Source: Diphasiastrum complanatum (taxonomy: Eukaryota > Streptophyta > Lycopodiopsida > Lycopodiales > Lycopodiaceae). Taken from it: 64,000 nt of DNA. Shown here one piece after another: positions 22,601 to 61,599 of this stretch. The stretch spans positions 28,359,410-28,423,409 of the forward strand of contig CM055107.1 in the NCBI GenBank assembly GCA_029204225.1. Direction: 5' to 3'. The translations under genes and the position numbers were made by a program. Under the pieces are notes generated by a model. That model worked only from the letters and a program-made list of their open reading frames with translations, was not told where the DNA came from and did no database searches. Within the stretch, counting starts at the first letter, position 1. Every line of letters starts with the position of its first letter.

Positions 22601-24197
22601 GGTTTTTTTTTTGGATTCTCTAAATTGTAAAAAAAGAACTTGTCAAAAAGTGCATATTTTTAATAGTGCACTACATGTTTTTTTTTTTTTTTTTGCAAAC
22701 TTCATAAAACCATCATAAGTACATACAAAATAACATTTCAAGAAAACACATGATTTTTGAAAGTCCAAATGCCATTAAAATACAAAAACACTTAAATTAT
22801 ATTACACATATCTTTTTTTTCAAAGTACATTTTCTAAGGAATTTTCATTGATGTCTCTAAGTTCAGAACTTGACATATTTTGAACACTTGTTTTTAGCTA
22901 ATGAGGTGGAATACCCGTCTTCTTTATCAGAGTGTCGACTAGCATATCGTCCTCAGAATTTGCGTCCAATGTTGATAAAAAACCTTGTAAGTCAACTTTT
23001 TTCTGTTGTTGATGAGTTGAGGATGACAGTTATCCCATTAATCCAAGTTGTTCTTTCAATATGGATATAGTCGACTTTAGTAGATGATTGGTAATTGTTA
23101 ACTCAAAATTAAATGCCAAAATCTCTACATTATGTAAATTCAGATCGTCGACTCTTGGTTGATTCTTTGGCAATCACTCTCTCTCTTGCCCTTTGGTTCT
23201 ACTTGTAACATTTCAAATTCATATCTTTCCAAAAAAGCATATAGTGTGCAATCAATGGACACGTAGCACTTTTGTCTGGTTGTTATTCTGAATGAAACCA
23301 AGCACTTTGGCAATCCAAAATGGGTGTCCTTCGTTGTTTTTTGAAGCTAGAAGTTATGTTACCCAAAAAAGTCCATCCACCAATGTTGATCAAACTCATC
23401 AAAAACTGATAAGCTAATACTTGATTCCAAAAAATCTAATGAGACAAATGGATCAACCTCACGATACACTTTTAGAGAGAGCTGAAGAAACATTGTGTTT
23501 CTACTTTAAAGCCTTAGTATTTTTCTTTGTATTTTTTACTTAGTTGGCCGACACTTCCAAGCATCCCAAATGTAGTCCTCCAGTCAGAAGAAGACCATGA
23601 AATGATGGCCAGGCTATACTACAGAGCGGACTTCATGTTGTCACGCTATGTGACCATGGTGGAAGATTGGCTGTAAATGGGCTTTTTGTTCTTCATGAAC
23701 TTCAAGGGAGACAATGCAACAAGCTTGATTTGAGCTGATGGCATATTGAGCAAAAATTGGAACTCCTTCAAAAGGTAGCCATGAAATTGAGCTTGAAAAT
23801 TGTTTGCCCCATAACAATGTGATGCCAGTTTCATTACATTGATTTTGAAAGCTAATGTCCTTAATAGTGGCAACACAAGGCTTTGTTTCATTCGATGCCT
23901 TAAGATATTCATAAAAAACATGTGTGTTTAATTAATGGCCCATTTGGCTTTGGCACATATGATTTTTTGACAATGGTCTGAAGCAGTAAAGAAGATGCCT
24001 TCTTGCATCTGAGTCTTTCGGAAAAACAGTTAAACACCTAATCAATTTGGTTGTAGGTGTGATCCACCAACAAAAATCCTATTTTTATTTTTTTGAATTT
24101 TTTTTTCTACCAACATGGACAAGTAAGCTAGGACAATTTGATTTTTATTCTAGCAGTGTTGTCAAGTTGAAAATAGAGTTATGAACTAAAAGAGTTA
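19644..24197. other. 4.5 kb without a recognisable gene
   Basis: AT-rich with several poly-T runs (for example near 22675). Short frames occur on both strands, but none has a motif or composition that supports a gene. It lies downstream of the remodeller gene and may contain old, unrecognisable repeats. Confidence 0.5.
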
Positions 24198-24512
24198 GTG
24201 AGTGATGATTCACATGATTCAATTCACTCAATCATGGATTCAAGTAAATCTACATATCATCGTCAACCCGTTGACCATCAATGCACAAGCTTTTCACATA
24301 TTCGAACAAGGCCCATTTCTCAAATCCCGATTTCGATCAAATCTAAACGAGCTATATTTATTAAAAATCCTGAACCTTCTACAATGCAGAACCAACTGTG
24401 GCAAAATGAACAACCTGATATTGAAACAGATATTCGAAATCAAGAAATTCCTACACCTTCTCGTGTAAAGGTGAATATCAACCGTCGTAAACGGTTAGAT
24501 ATCTACTGTTAA
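24198..24512 (+). CDS. Possible short open frame before copia D
   Basis: A 104-codon frame rich in Ser, His, Pro and Lys, ending in NINRRKRLDIYC just inside the probable LTR start of copia D. No family recognised. The overlap with the LTR edge suggests it belongs to an older repeat or is chance. Confidence 0.15.
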   Translation: MSDDSHDSIHSIMDSSKSTYHRQPVDHQCTSFSHIRTRPISQIPISIKSKRAIFIKNPEPSTMQNQLWQNEQPDIETDIRNQEIPTPSRVKVNINRRKRLDIYC

Positions 24513-24887
24513 AGCATTGAAAGGCCAAAGGACCTATAAATAAAAGGCCAAAAGACATGTCCTGTAGCAATATAATTGCATGTGCATAACTTGTTGTAAC
24601 TCATGTAATCAGAGACACAACAACGAGATAAGACATCAAGAGATGTGTATTGATGAATCAGGATTATAAAAATTCATTTTTTGATCAATAGTTTCTTATT
24701 GTCTAAATAGTCTTAAGTTGTCTCTTACATCCGCATATAGTATCCGCACGCATATTCAATCAGAACAAATATCGTTCTATTAGTACATAGATCAGATAAA
24801 ATCGCGATTGAAGACACTGATATTAGTTTGATTTATTCAAACTTGTATCATGTTTTCTGTGGAAGATTAATTAATATTTTTCCAATA
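24507..24887 (+). repeat. Probable 5' LTR of copia D
   Basis: Begins TGTTAAAGC and ends just before a primer-like TGGTATAAGAGC at 24889-24900. No second copy occurs in the window, so the left edge is inferred. Confidence 0.5.
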
Positions 24888-25002
24888 GTGGTATAAGAGC
24901 ATACGGAATTAAAGTTGATACAGTGGTATCTTCGCATCCCTCTCAGCATTCTTCATACATCCATCTGTAAGCCGCTATCTGGAGGTTATTCAGAATTGAA
25001 AG

Positions 25003-26417
25003 ATGTCGTCCATCATCAATATTCAAGCTAAGATCACTACAATCTTGGACCCAGAAGGTTCAAATTACTTGATTTGGAAATTAAAGACTTCACTCTTGTT
25101 GAAAGACGAAGGTCTACGGCAATGGGTAGAACCAATTGAGGACAAGCCAGAAGATACTCCTGGCAAAGAACTTTGAGAATGGAGTTTAAAAAATGAAAAA
25201 GCTACAACAATTATTGTGTCTTCAGTGCATGACAATATAATACTAGTTCTTACATCAATTTCGAACGCAAGGGATTTATGGAAACAATTGCAAACCAAGA
25301 ATGAGACTCGATCTCGTAATCAGATCATGTTTTTGAAAGACCAATTAACTTACCTACAGTGGGACGACAAAGACCTGAACACATTTGTGCGAAAGATTAA
25401 AGATTTGTTTATTTCCTTGCAAAATTCTGGTGCATAAAATACAATTTCCAAGGAAAAACAGCTTATTTTCTTCGTGCCCTACCCAAGTCATTCCACACAA
25501 CTCGAACCTTGTTGGCGAAAGATGCGACAATGACACTTCAAAAGGCAATAGACGGAGTGAAGGAGAAAATCGAAGCTCGTAAATGCTATGACGATAATGG
25601 TGATTCAGAACATGTTCTATTTACTCTAAAGAAGGGAGTCGTTTAAAAAGATTGAGTCTAAGACTAATGAACAACAATCGGAAAAACAACAAAAGAATTC
25701 TGGTGATAAGAAGATCTGCAACAGATGCAAAAGATCAAGTTACACAGAAGAAAAGTGTTGGCTAAATCCAAAGATTGAATGCATTCATTGTCATAAACGG
25801 GGTCATGTAGCAATAGACTGTTATCAAAATCCCAGAAACAAAAAGGAGCAGAATCGAAACGAATATTCAGATTTAAACTATGTCGAAGACAAAGCAGAAT
25901 GCTCCAGAGCAGCAGAAGACAAGGCAACAAGAAACTCAGCAGCTGATGTTAAAACTGATCTATGTTGTTCATCTAATTCAATTCGAGAAGTAGTACTTGA
26001 TTCAAGTGCCACCTCACATTTTGTTTCCTCGAAACAAATTTTGTCCGAGTACAAGAAGACGAATTATTCGAGATTCATTATACTTGGAGACGGTTCTAAA
26101 CACGTGGTTGATGGAACTGGTGTATTATGGCTAGACACGAATCAAGAAAAAAGAAACTGGAAGAAGTTCTTTATGTCCCTACTCTTGATAAATATCTTCT
26201 ATCCGATACAGGCATGTCAATAACCTTCACGAAGTACTCTTGTAAACTGTTCGAAGAAGGTTCTGACAACCTGGTTGCTAAAGGCAGCAGAGAAGGAAAG
26301 TTGTATCACCTGAACATTCAAACAAGAATCGAACAAGTCAATCAAACTCAGGAATCAACAGATGTACTGTGGCACAAAAGGCTATGTCACATGAACATGG
26401 AAGCTTATAAATTATAA
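25003..26417 (+). pseudogene. Copia D gag-protease-pre-integrase remnant
   Basis: ATG 25003 opens gag (MSSIINIQAKITTILD, then YLIWKLKTSLL). It has an in-frame TGA at 25174, a second break after QNSGA (about 25436), and a frame change beyond it. Next are a degenerate CCHC and a good one (CIHCHKRGHVAIDC, about 25777-25818), then a protease whose DSG has become DSS (about 26000). A further frame change precedes the LEEVLYVPTLDKYLLS sheet region and the pre-integrase WHKRLCHMN (about 26370). Homology ends at 26417; integrase, RT and the 3' LTR are absent, so the 3' half was lost. Different copia lineage from A-C. Confidence 0.85.
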
Positions 26418-29400
26418 AATTAAAAGTTTTCATTACTTCTGCTGACTTTACTGAACTGTTGTGGGGTTTTTATAGGATTAGCTTGAAACTTTCTTTTGAG
26501 CACTACTTATACTCCTTCCTTCACATAAAATCTCGGCAGCAGACAAGGTTTCACATAGGGCTGCAGCAGAACTGCCAAGAAAAATCAAAGACGTCCACGA
26601 TCTATGCCTGGTTGACGGTTTAGCAACGGGATGTTTTTGCCCCTTGATGCATTTCACAAGATCCTTCCAAGAGAATCTAATGTGCATCTTCACGTGGGAC
26701 AGGCTGCAATTCTGCAAGTAACGTGCCAGTAGGAGCTGCATCGGTCAGGCAAGTGGGGCGAATTTGCCAGGTTACAGCATGGATCCAGTAAACACTTCAC
26801 AATCTTTTTCATGCAAGCTTTTGATTCAAATATGAAATAACCCAATCAGAAAATGCCACTGTGAATCACCTCAGTCTCTGTGATCTCAACGTTCTCGTAA
26901 GAACAATACTAACCACGAAAGTTTCAGTTTCAGTTCCAAGAAGACTTACAGCCTACATTCTACAGAAAATTCATGATTTCTAACAAACTACACATTGTCT
27001 TTTGTGGATCGGTGAGAATCATAGCATAGATGTTATCGACAGTTTTGTTCACCACGGATAGGCACATTGTTGTTGTATGGACCTTATTCATATATATTAG
27101 ATATTTACTGGGTGCATTAATTGAGCCACAAAAACAGGATGCTGGGTGCAATCTTTTGAATACAGGGCAGGATCTTCAGATTAGAGACAAATCACTTGAC
27201 AACGATGCCAATGCTTGAGACAACATATAATTTGCAATCTTTTCTAAACGTTTAACTTTCTGTGTGCTTACAAAACACATGTCAATTGAACAAGGCAAGT
27301 ATATCAGAGAGCAACCCACATAGTAATGTGTTTGAACCTGCTATGCACAAAGACCAAACCAGGATAACAGCAAGCTTTTAAAGTGGAGAGAGCATCTTCC
27401 ATTCAGACCAATCCTAAAATATACACTTTTGAGGAAGTGGCTCAAGTTGCTAAGAAGCTCTCCTGTTCAATCATGCACTGTATGGCACAATCCTAGAGCA
27501 GCATCAAAAGAATGAAGTGCTATGTTATTTCTAGTCATTTGTTCTGATGATAGCTCCTCTCTGGCATGTATAGTATGTCAGTGGACTTCAATGTATACAT
27601 CTTTCACCTCTCTGTACATCTAGAAAGCCAGCCCATACTTGAGGTAGAGCATAGTGAAAGTGCCAAAAACAGCATACTAAATTGGTGAATCTGTTAGGTG
27701 TGACCGTTTTAAGGATACACTGATATCTGCAAAGGGAATAAAGTGAAAGAGGTCCAGTCTGTACACGGGAGTAGTTAGGTTCAACCCAACCTTCCAATTT
27801 ACCCCCTGCCTGTAGTTAATCTGCACATTCAGGACAAAAGGAGTGAGCAGAACAAACTGGTGCTAATCAGATAAAAGATTCTAGAAGGCACCACAGTATA
27901 TAAGGCACAAAATACTGCAGAATCATACATGTAAGAAGCTTGATCTACCTATCATGTATGTATACAGGTAACTCAGTTTTACTGCAGCAGCTTCCTTCGA
28001 AAAAATTCAGTCTATCTTTTAGGCCAAAAATTTTTGTCAGACATTCAAATGCCAGCATCAAATGTTTCACATTCAAGAAAGAAATTTGGTACAGCTACTC
28101 ATAAATGCATGGGCATCCATGAACTGTGGCTTGTACACCTCGCCAGCATCACAGACGCTTCAAGTTTATCCCACACCCTTCATGGAGCCCTTTCTACAAA
28201 AAGAATCTTGACCTCCGGAGCATGGTGGCTGCTTGGATAAATGACTTCCGCTTTTAATTGTTGCAATGATGTAGTCTACAAGCACAAAACCCACATCTCA
28301 ATACATATAAGGAATAAGGACTCTGTATGACTTCATATTAGAGGAAAGAACATAATTTCACATTAGTGCCAGTGTTAAGATTTATAAAAACTTTGCCAAT
28401 ATTTCCTACTTTTGTCCTCAAAGAAAATTTGAACGTAGTTTTCATTAGAAAAGTAGATTGAAACGCATAGATTAGTTGCAATTTGCACAGTATCAACCAT
28501 GAAACTGAAATTTTGCTTTGCAATCAAGATGGAGGTGTGTTGTGCTCGCGCATGTGTACATTCATGCACACATTTGTGTGAAAGAGAAGTTACATTGATA
28601 TCTTTATATTACCAAAAGGATTACTCAAGAAGAATGAATGTATATCCATGTATGCTATTCTATAACTGGTGAGAGCACAAAGCATCCCCTTAGACATCCA
28701 GAAAATAACTATATTCAAACACCAAATCATTTTATAACTAATAAGTATATCATGAACTGTCTATCTAGCATATGTACGAAGATGATGACAATATAATCAG
28801 CTATATTGCGTGTGCTGGGAAGAAGTGCATAATGGTTCATGTCAACATAAATATGGTAGTATGTTGTCTAGATCATCCTAGAAGTGAACACTATATTGTC
28901 AATGTCCTAACATTGGGTAACCACCATGCACTGTGGGTCCTTGTCTACATCTCTGACATAGTGGATAGTGTGTGTGTGGGCTCTTGCTCTGTATCAAACT
29001 AGACTCCATCTATCTTGATCACAGGTTTGTGGATAAGTAAGAAGCTATAATAATGATCCACTATATCAAGGCTTGAGTAGAATGCAAGTAGCTCATGTGG
29101 ATACGATGTAGCGCATCTCTTTGCAAGGTATGCGAAAGGCTAATATCAAAAGGAAGTGGTATTTCCTGCTGATCTCGTAGTAAATTGGTCATCGCAAAGA
29201 TATAATGCTCCTCATTCTCAGCCTTTATCAGCGTACACAGAAAACAAATCCTCTTATCTATGAATGTTATAAATTCCTTGAAAGTTGAAATGCACCTATC
29301 TCAATCTTAGGCTGATGTCAAGATACTCAGCTGGCTCCTCACACCTGCAATTAATGGAAACACTAGTCTCGTGGTGTGTGCCGTCTACAAGTCACTTGTA

Positions 29401-29640
29401 ACGAGTTCGTGGACCCATTTTCGGCATCTCCATAGCGTCTTTATTGTTTCCTTTACCAAGCACATACAAACTGGCTTTGAATGCTAGTCATCAAAACTCA
29501 CAAAAAGGGAAAGTCTTTGCAAGAGTCTTTAAGGAACTTACAATACTCATGATAAAATTGTTCAGCTTTTATCAGGTTATTAGTACTAGTTGGCATGACC
29601 ATTGTGGTTGTTAAAACCAGTGTCATTGGATGATAACAGA
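26418..29640. other. 3.2 kb without a recognisable gene
   Basis: Moderately AT-rich, many short frames, no motif. It follows the abrupt end of copia D and lies downstream of the remodeller stop codon, so part may be its 3' untranslated region or flanking DNA. Confidence 0.45.
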
Positions 29641-29646
29641 TTCATG

Positions 29647-29926
29647 ATACAAGAGATGTTCCTACAAGATCTATGTCAGCCAGCTCAATAGAGTCACTCC
29701 GACAGACAGTTCCAGATGGATAGATCCAGGGTCAGACGATAGTGACGATGATGACATTTCTCAACATAGAGATCAGAGACGGCACACCATTCAGATTCAT
29801 GTTGTCGTTGCAGCTGCATGTCCCACCATGAGGAGACGCACATCTCACAGACGTCAGCAACATAGCTTGGACATACATCCAACAATAGTCTACATTACAT
29901 CTTTCTTCAGTAGCAGCAGGATATGA
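29647..29926 (+). CDS. Possible open frame without ATG start, before an AATAAA and CT tract
   Basis: About 92 codons without a stop on the plus strand: an Asp cluster (GSDDSDDDDIS), then an Arg/His-rich part, ending in TGA about 180 bp before AATAAAG and the (CT)n tract at 30105. The order could mark the 3' end of a retroposed transcript. No family recognised. Confidence 0.2.
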
Positions 29927-30101
29927 TGACAGCATGTCATACTATTATATTTGCATAATATTCATTTTAAGTCTTTGCAGTTAGGTTCACATTTATCTTT
30001 TGCTTATGTTTTGGAGACGTTTAATATGCTCCCATGTTACCCCATACTTGAGATGTACTCTTTCATCTTATATGCTTTTTGGCATGGAAAAGACATTAAT
30101 A

Positions 30102-30104
<3 letters not shown>

Positions 30105-30149
<45 letters not shown>
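30105..30149 (+). repeat. (CT)n microsatellite, 45 bp
   Basis: Uninterrupted CT repeat directly after ATTAATAAAG, 30 bp from the stop codon of the remodeller gene. On the minus strand it reads CAG|GTGAGAGAG, a donor-like sequence. Confidence 0.95.
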
Positions 30150-30152
<3 letters not shown>

Positions 30153-30178
30153 TGTAACAACCCAAGCTGCTATTATCT

Positions 30179-57104
<26,926 letters not shown>

Positions 57105-57295
57105 CTGCAATCGGAAGACCACCAAGAAATTAGTAATATGAATATGTCAAACAGTAATGAAAGCTTGTTGATTAACTGAATATACACGAATCTCTATTAG
57201 TTAAATGTGTTGTACTAACATGAACTTAAGCTAATTGAGCCAACTAAATTTTGTTACCATGCTGAGAGGCTCAATTATCGTCAAATAATCAATCA

Positions 57296-57298
<3 letters not shown>

Positions 57299-57347
<49 letters not shown>
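57299..57347. repeat. (CA)n(TA)n microsatellite
   Basis: About 18 CA units followed by 7 TA units. A GGAAC/GTTCC-rich stretch follows directly (57369-57435). Confidence 0.95.
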
Positions 57348-57894
57348 CTATATATCATAGATGCTTGGACCGTTCCAGAACACATTCAGGAAGGCGTTCC
57401 AAGATTTGTCCTGGAACATTGTTCCGGAATGCTTTTTTTTTTTTTTGCAATATGGATGTTAGAAAACAGGTTTTCTGTTGGGGGATCTGATGGTAATTTT
57501 TGCAAATTTTTATATGTACTGTAGGAGCCCACAAATCCATGAGATTACCTAAGTATTGCTGATTCACTGATGCATGATGAACTGATTCACTTATTTAGGG
57601 TTTGGGGTCTGTGCTCGTCACATTGTCATGACCATGTTATGTGGAGGCCTTTTGCAAATCGTCAGAGCTGTGGATATCTAGACCCAAAATGCCCTATGTA
57701 TCATATTGGTAGTATTGTTGATGCACTCACTGGCTAGACATGCACTGATTGGAAACCATACTTTTGCCCTACACAACATACAGATAAGCTCTATAGCATC
57801 TTTTAATTTTTAATACCTAGAAGTCAAGCTAGCATGCTCTACCTCCAAATCCTTCATAGAGGTGATTGCTTCCTTCATAACCTGAAATACAATA

Positions 57895-57906
57895 GCTCTG
57901 ATACCA
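57895..57906 (-). promoter_or_regulatory. Primer-binding site of a minus-strand LTR element stub
   Basis: TGGTATCAGAGC on the minus strand, with TG of a possible LTR at 57907. Below it a short minus-strand frame (MKEAITSMKDLEVEH, from about 57875) could be a gag start. Nothing else of the element is visible. Confidence 0.6.
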
Positions 57907-58095
57907 TGTGAAGAAAAAACATCCCTTTGATCTTTGGTTAGAAAGACAAGCAAATCACCAACCTTGCCAATGTCTGGCAAAACTCATTCCACCAACATCT
58001 AGTTGCAGCCGCGATTCTCGAATCTCGGTTCGAATCACGATTCGCGAATCGCAAAACAAAACAAAAAAATTAATTTTCTTTTGCTCGAAAAATCG

Positions 58096-58247
58096 CCCAT
58101 ACAGTATTGGTACCCTCTATGTAGTTAAAAATTGCAAACAATACTGTATAGGGCCTCAAAATTCAAACCCTAACTCAAAAACGGCGTAAGAGCTCCAAAA
58201 AACTCAAAAAAAAGGTGTAAGAGATCCATTTTTGGACCTCTTACGCC
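58096..58247. repeat. Two nearby inverted repeats
   Basis: ATACAGTATTG (about 58099) pairs with CAATACTGTAT (about 58138). GGCGTAAGAG (58183-58192) pairs with CTCTTACGCC (58238-58247). They follow a GATTCG/CGAATC-rich stretch at 58010-58050. Confidence 0.7.
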
Positions 58248-58250
58248 CTC

Positions 58251-59132
58251 GGTCATTCTCTTAAGCATGGAGAAACATAGCAATCAGCCCAAGCCACACC
58301 CAATCGGATGCCCACAGATCATAGCAAAGTGAGGGCAAAACCACACATGGGATTGGGACATGGGATTGGATGATTCCACTACGAGCAATAATGAGTGAAT
58401 GTTGTTAGCATAGGAGTCTCTACTTGCATGAAGGAATGTCGTGGAATCCTAAACCATGCCCCAATCGGATTCTTACATGTGCCACAGTGTTGGGCAAAAA
58501 AACACATGGAATTAGGGCCTGGCAATCAGAACTTCTAGTACGGATGATGACGGGCAAACGGAGGTTGCAGGAATCTCTGTAGGCATGCAGAAATGCAGTC
58601 TAGGCTCAGACATCACCTCAATCGGATGCCTATAGGTCAATTTGTGAAAATGGAAAAAATGCATGTGTATTTGGAGTGTGGCACTCAAATCTATCTAGAC
58701 TTGTCATAACAGTTAAAACTGACACTATAAAAGTTACCGCGGGCATGAAGAAAGGTGATGTAGAACCAAACATCCCTCAATTTTGTTGCCTACAACTCAA
58801 TGGAATCACTTTCAAAAAACTAAGCCTACACTTAGCAAAAAATCCTATTGGCTGATTTTGCTCGCCACACAACTCAAATCCACCTAGAACTGTGTGGACC
58901 ACCTCCGGATCGCTGAGTAGATGGATGCCGACTATTCACTCGCCCAAATCCGCCTGCCCACTGTAGCCCCTAAATCCTCCTCCACGGCCCATCGATTCTG
59001 GCCACAAGGGCTAGAATTTTTTTATATTCCGGTTTTTATTTTTCGCATTTATGGGAACATTTTTTCCCAAAAACGCAATTCTGGGAAACTATGACATATG
59101 TAAACATATATATAGATATGTGTATACATATA
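58251..59132. other. No gene seen
   Basis: Intronic DNA between the inverted repeats and the Helitron-like end. A phrase built on CCAATCGGAT recurs about every 150 bp (near 58300, 58460 and 58617), suggesting an old tandem repeat. Confidence 0.5.
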
Positions 59133-59369
59133 TCTATATAGTATAAAACTATTTTAGAGAGAGAATGTGTGAGGTGTCGTAAAACATGTCACGTTTTTGC
59201 CGGAAAAAATGTCATGCTTTGCCGGCAAAACATGTCACCCATTTGCAAAAGGAAAAGCTAAATAGGTCTTAAAAAAATGGTAAAAAAAACACAGCCTCCA
59301 AAAATATATATAAACACTTTTTGTGGGTAAGTGGGCATTGCCCGTCATCGACGGGCACAAGCAACTAGT
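59133..59369 (+). mobile_element. Short Helitron-like element
   Basis: Starts A|TCTATATAGTATAAAAC, like plant Helitron 5' ends. It ends with a perfect 7-bp hairpin (GCCCGTC, ATC, GACGGGC; 59340-59356), eight bases and CTAGT (59365-59369), the CTRRT form. The inside is built from loose repeats of AAAATGTCACG and TTTTGCCGG. The length of 237 bp means it is non-autonomous. Confidence 0.65.
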
Positions 59370-59545
59370 CTATATAGTATAAAACTATTTTAGAGAGAGA
59401 ATGTGTGTTTTTGCCGTAAAAAATGCCACGCTGTGCCGCCGAAAATGTCACACTCGGCCCGCAAAAAATGTCACGTTTTTGCAAAGGCAAAAGCTAAAAA
59501 AACGTTTTAAAACAATCATTAAAAAAAACACATACAAGCTTCTTC
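59369..59545 (+). mobile_element. Second Helitron-like 5' end, head-to-tail with the first
   Basis: Repeats the first 38 bp of the preceding element exactly (TCTATATAGTATAAAACTAT and on), then the TTTTGCCG/AAAATGTCACG motifs. No matching 3' hairpin is seen downstream within the window, so this copy is truncated, much longer, or interrupted by the LINE. Confidence 0.55.
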
Positions 59546-60678
<1,133 letters not shown>

Positions 60679-61599
60679 ATGGCACCTAAGAAAAAGGGGG
60701 GTGTTCTTACACCCCCCTCCCTGTTGGACACCCCCCCATCACCGGTAGTGATGGAGGAGCCGTCTTCGGTGATAGAAACTAGTGACATTCCTGTCAACAT
60801 GGCTGCCATTGACTACACTCCTTCCAAACCTACCGAAAGTCTTTTTGCTTATGATCTTAGTTTTATCCGACAAGAAATTCTTGGACTTAAGAAACAACTA
60901 CACCTCTTTGAAGCTGAAAATAGCAAGTTAGCTAAGGATCTTTTTGGTGTCACGGAACGTGTGGAGCAGCTTGAGCAAGAAAATATATATCTTAAGCAAC
61001 GAATTGCAGAAAAAAGTGCCTTGGAGGAGACTTCCAACAAGATCAATAGCTTGGAGAAACAAGTCGAGGAGACGAAAACGTGGGCAGCACTCTTCAAACC
61101 GGATGATATGGGCAGCAAACTCTCATCACTCGCAAAACAGGTTGAAGAAACGACATCGATCCTTAAGCAAGGTAATCACTCTCAGATTTCATCTTTTCCG
61201 AAGGAAAACGATTTGGAGACAGTTTTGGGTGAACAAGCCAGAAGGGCCAAAAAAGCCTTTAACATTAGAGTAAGAGGCATTGCCAATGGTGGAAAACCGT
61301 TGGAAGAAGCTACGGATTTGCTCATTTCCAAGTTATCTCATGTGGCTGATGGTTTTGATACTGCTTGGCGTAGTAAATTTGATGACAATGTTTTGTTTAT
61401 CAAGTTCCGCTCGCTTTCACAACGCAATGCTGCCCTTCGGCTTAGGGCAAAGCTTAAAGGTACTTTCATTTATATGGATGATGACTTAACAAATACTCAA
61501 TGGTTGGCAAGAAAAAAGATTATCCTTGAAGCGAAAGAGAAAGGGCAAAGGGTTGTTTTTATTGACGGGAAACCGAGATTTTTCGACCTTCCACAATAG
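60679..61599 (+). CDS. LINE ORF1 protein (RNA-binding, coiled coil)
   Basis: 306 codons from ATG 60679 (MAPKKKGG) to TAG 61597; upstream in-frame codons lack an earlier ATG. Residues 1-55 are Pro/Ser-rich with a basic start. Residues 58-165 form a heptad-rich coiled coil (IRQEILGLKKQL, VEQLEQENIYLKQRI), as in trimeric ORF1 proteins. Residues 190-265 have an RRM-like pattern (FNIRVRGIANG and DNVLFIKFRS). Residues 266-306 have the end typical of L1-like ORF1 (DDDLTNTQWLARKK and RVVFIDGKPRFFD). It would coat the element RNA and act as a chaperone in the ribonucleoprotein. The family assignment rests on domain order and motif likeness, not on alignment. Confidence 0.85.
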   Translation: MAPKKKGGVLTPPSLLDTPPSPVVMEEPSSVIETSDIPVNMAAIDYTPSKPTESLFAYDLSFIRQEILGLKKQLHLFEAENSKLAKDLFGVTERVEQLEQENIYLKQRIAEKSALEETSNKINSLEKQVEETKTWAALFKPDDMGSKLSSLAKQVEETTSILKQGNHSQISSFPKENDLETVLGEQARRAKKAFNIRVRGIANGGKPLEEATDLLISKLSHVADGFDTAWRSKFDDNVLFIKFRSLSQRNAALRLRAKLKGTFIYMDDDLTNTQWLARKKIILEAKEKGQRVVFIDGKPRFFDLPQ

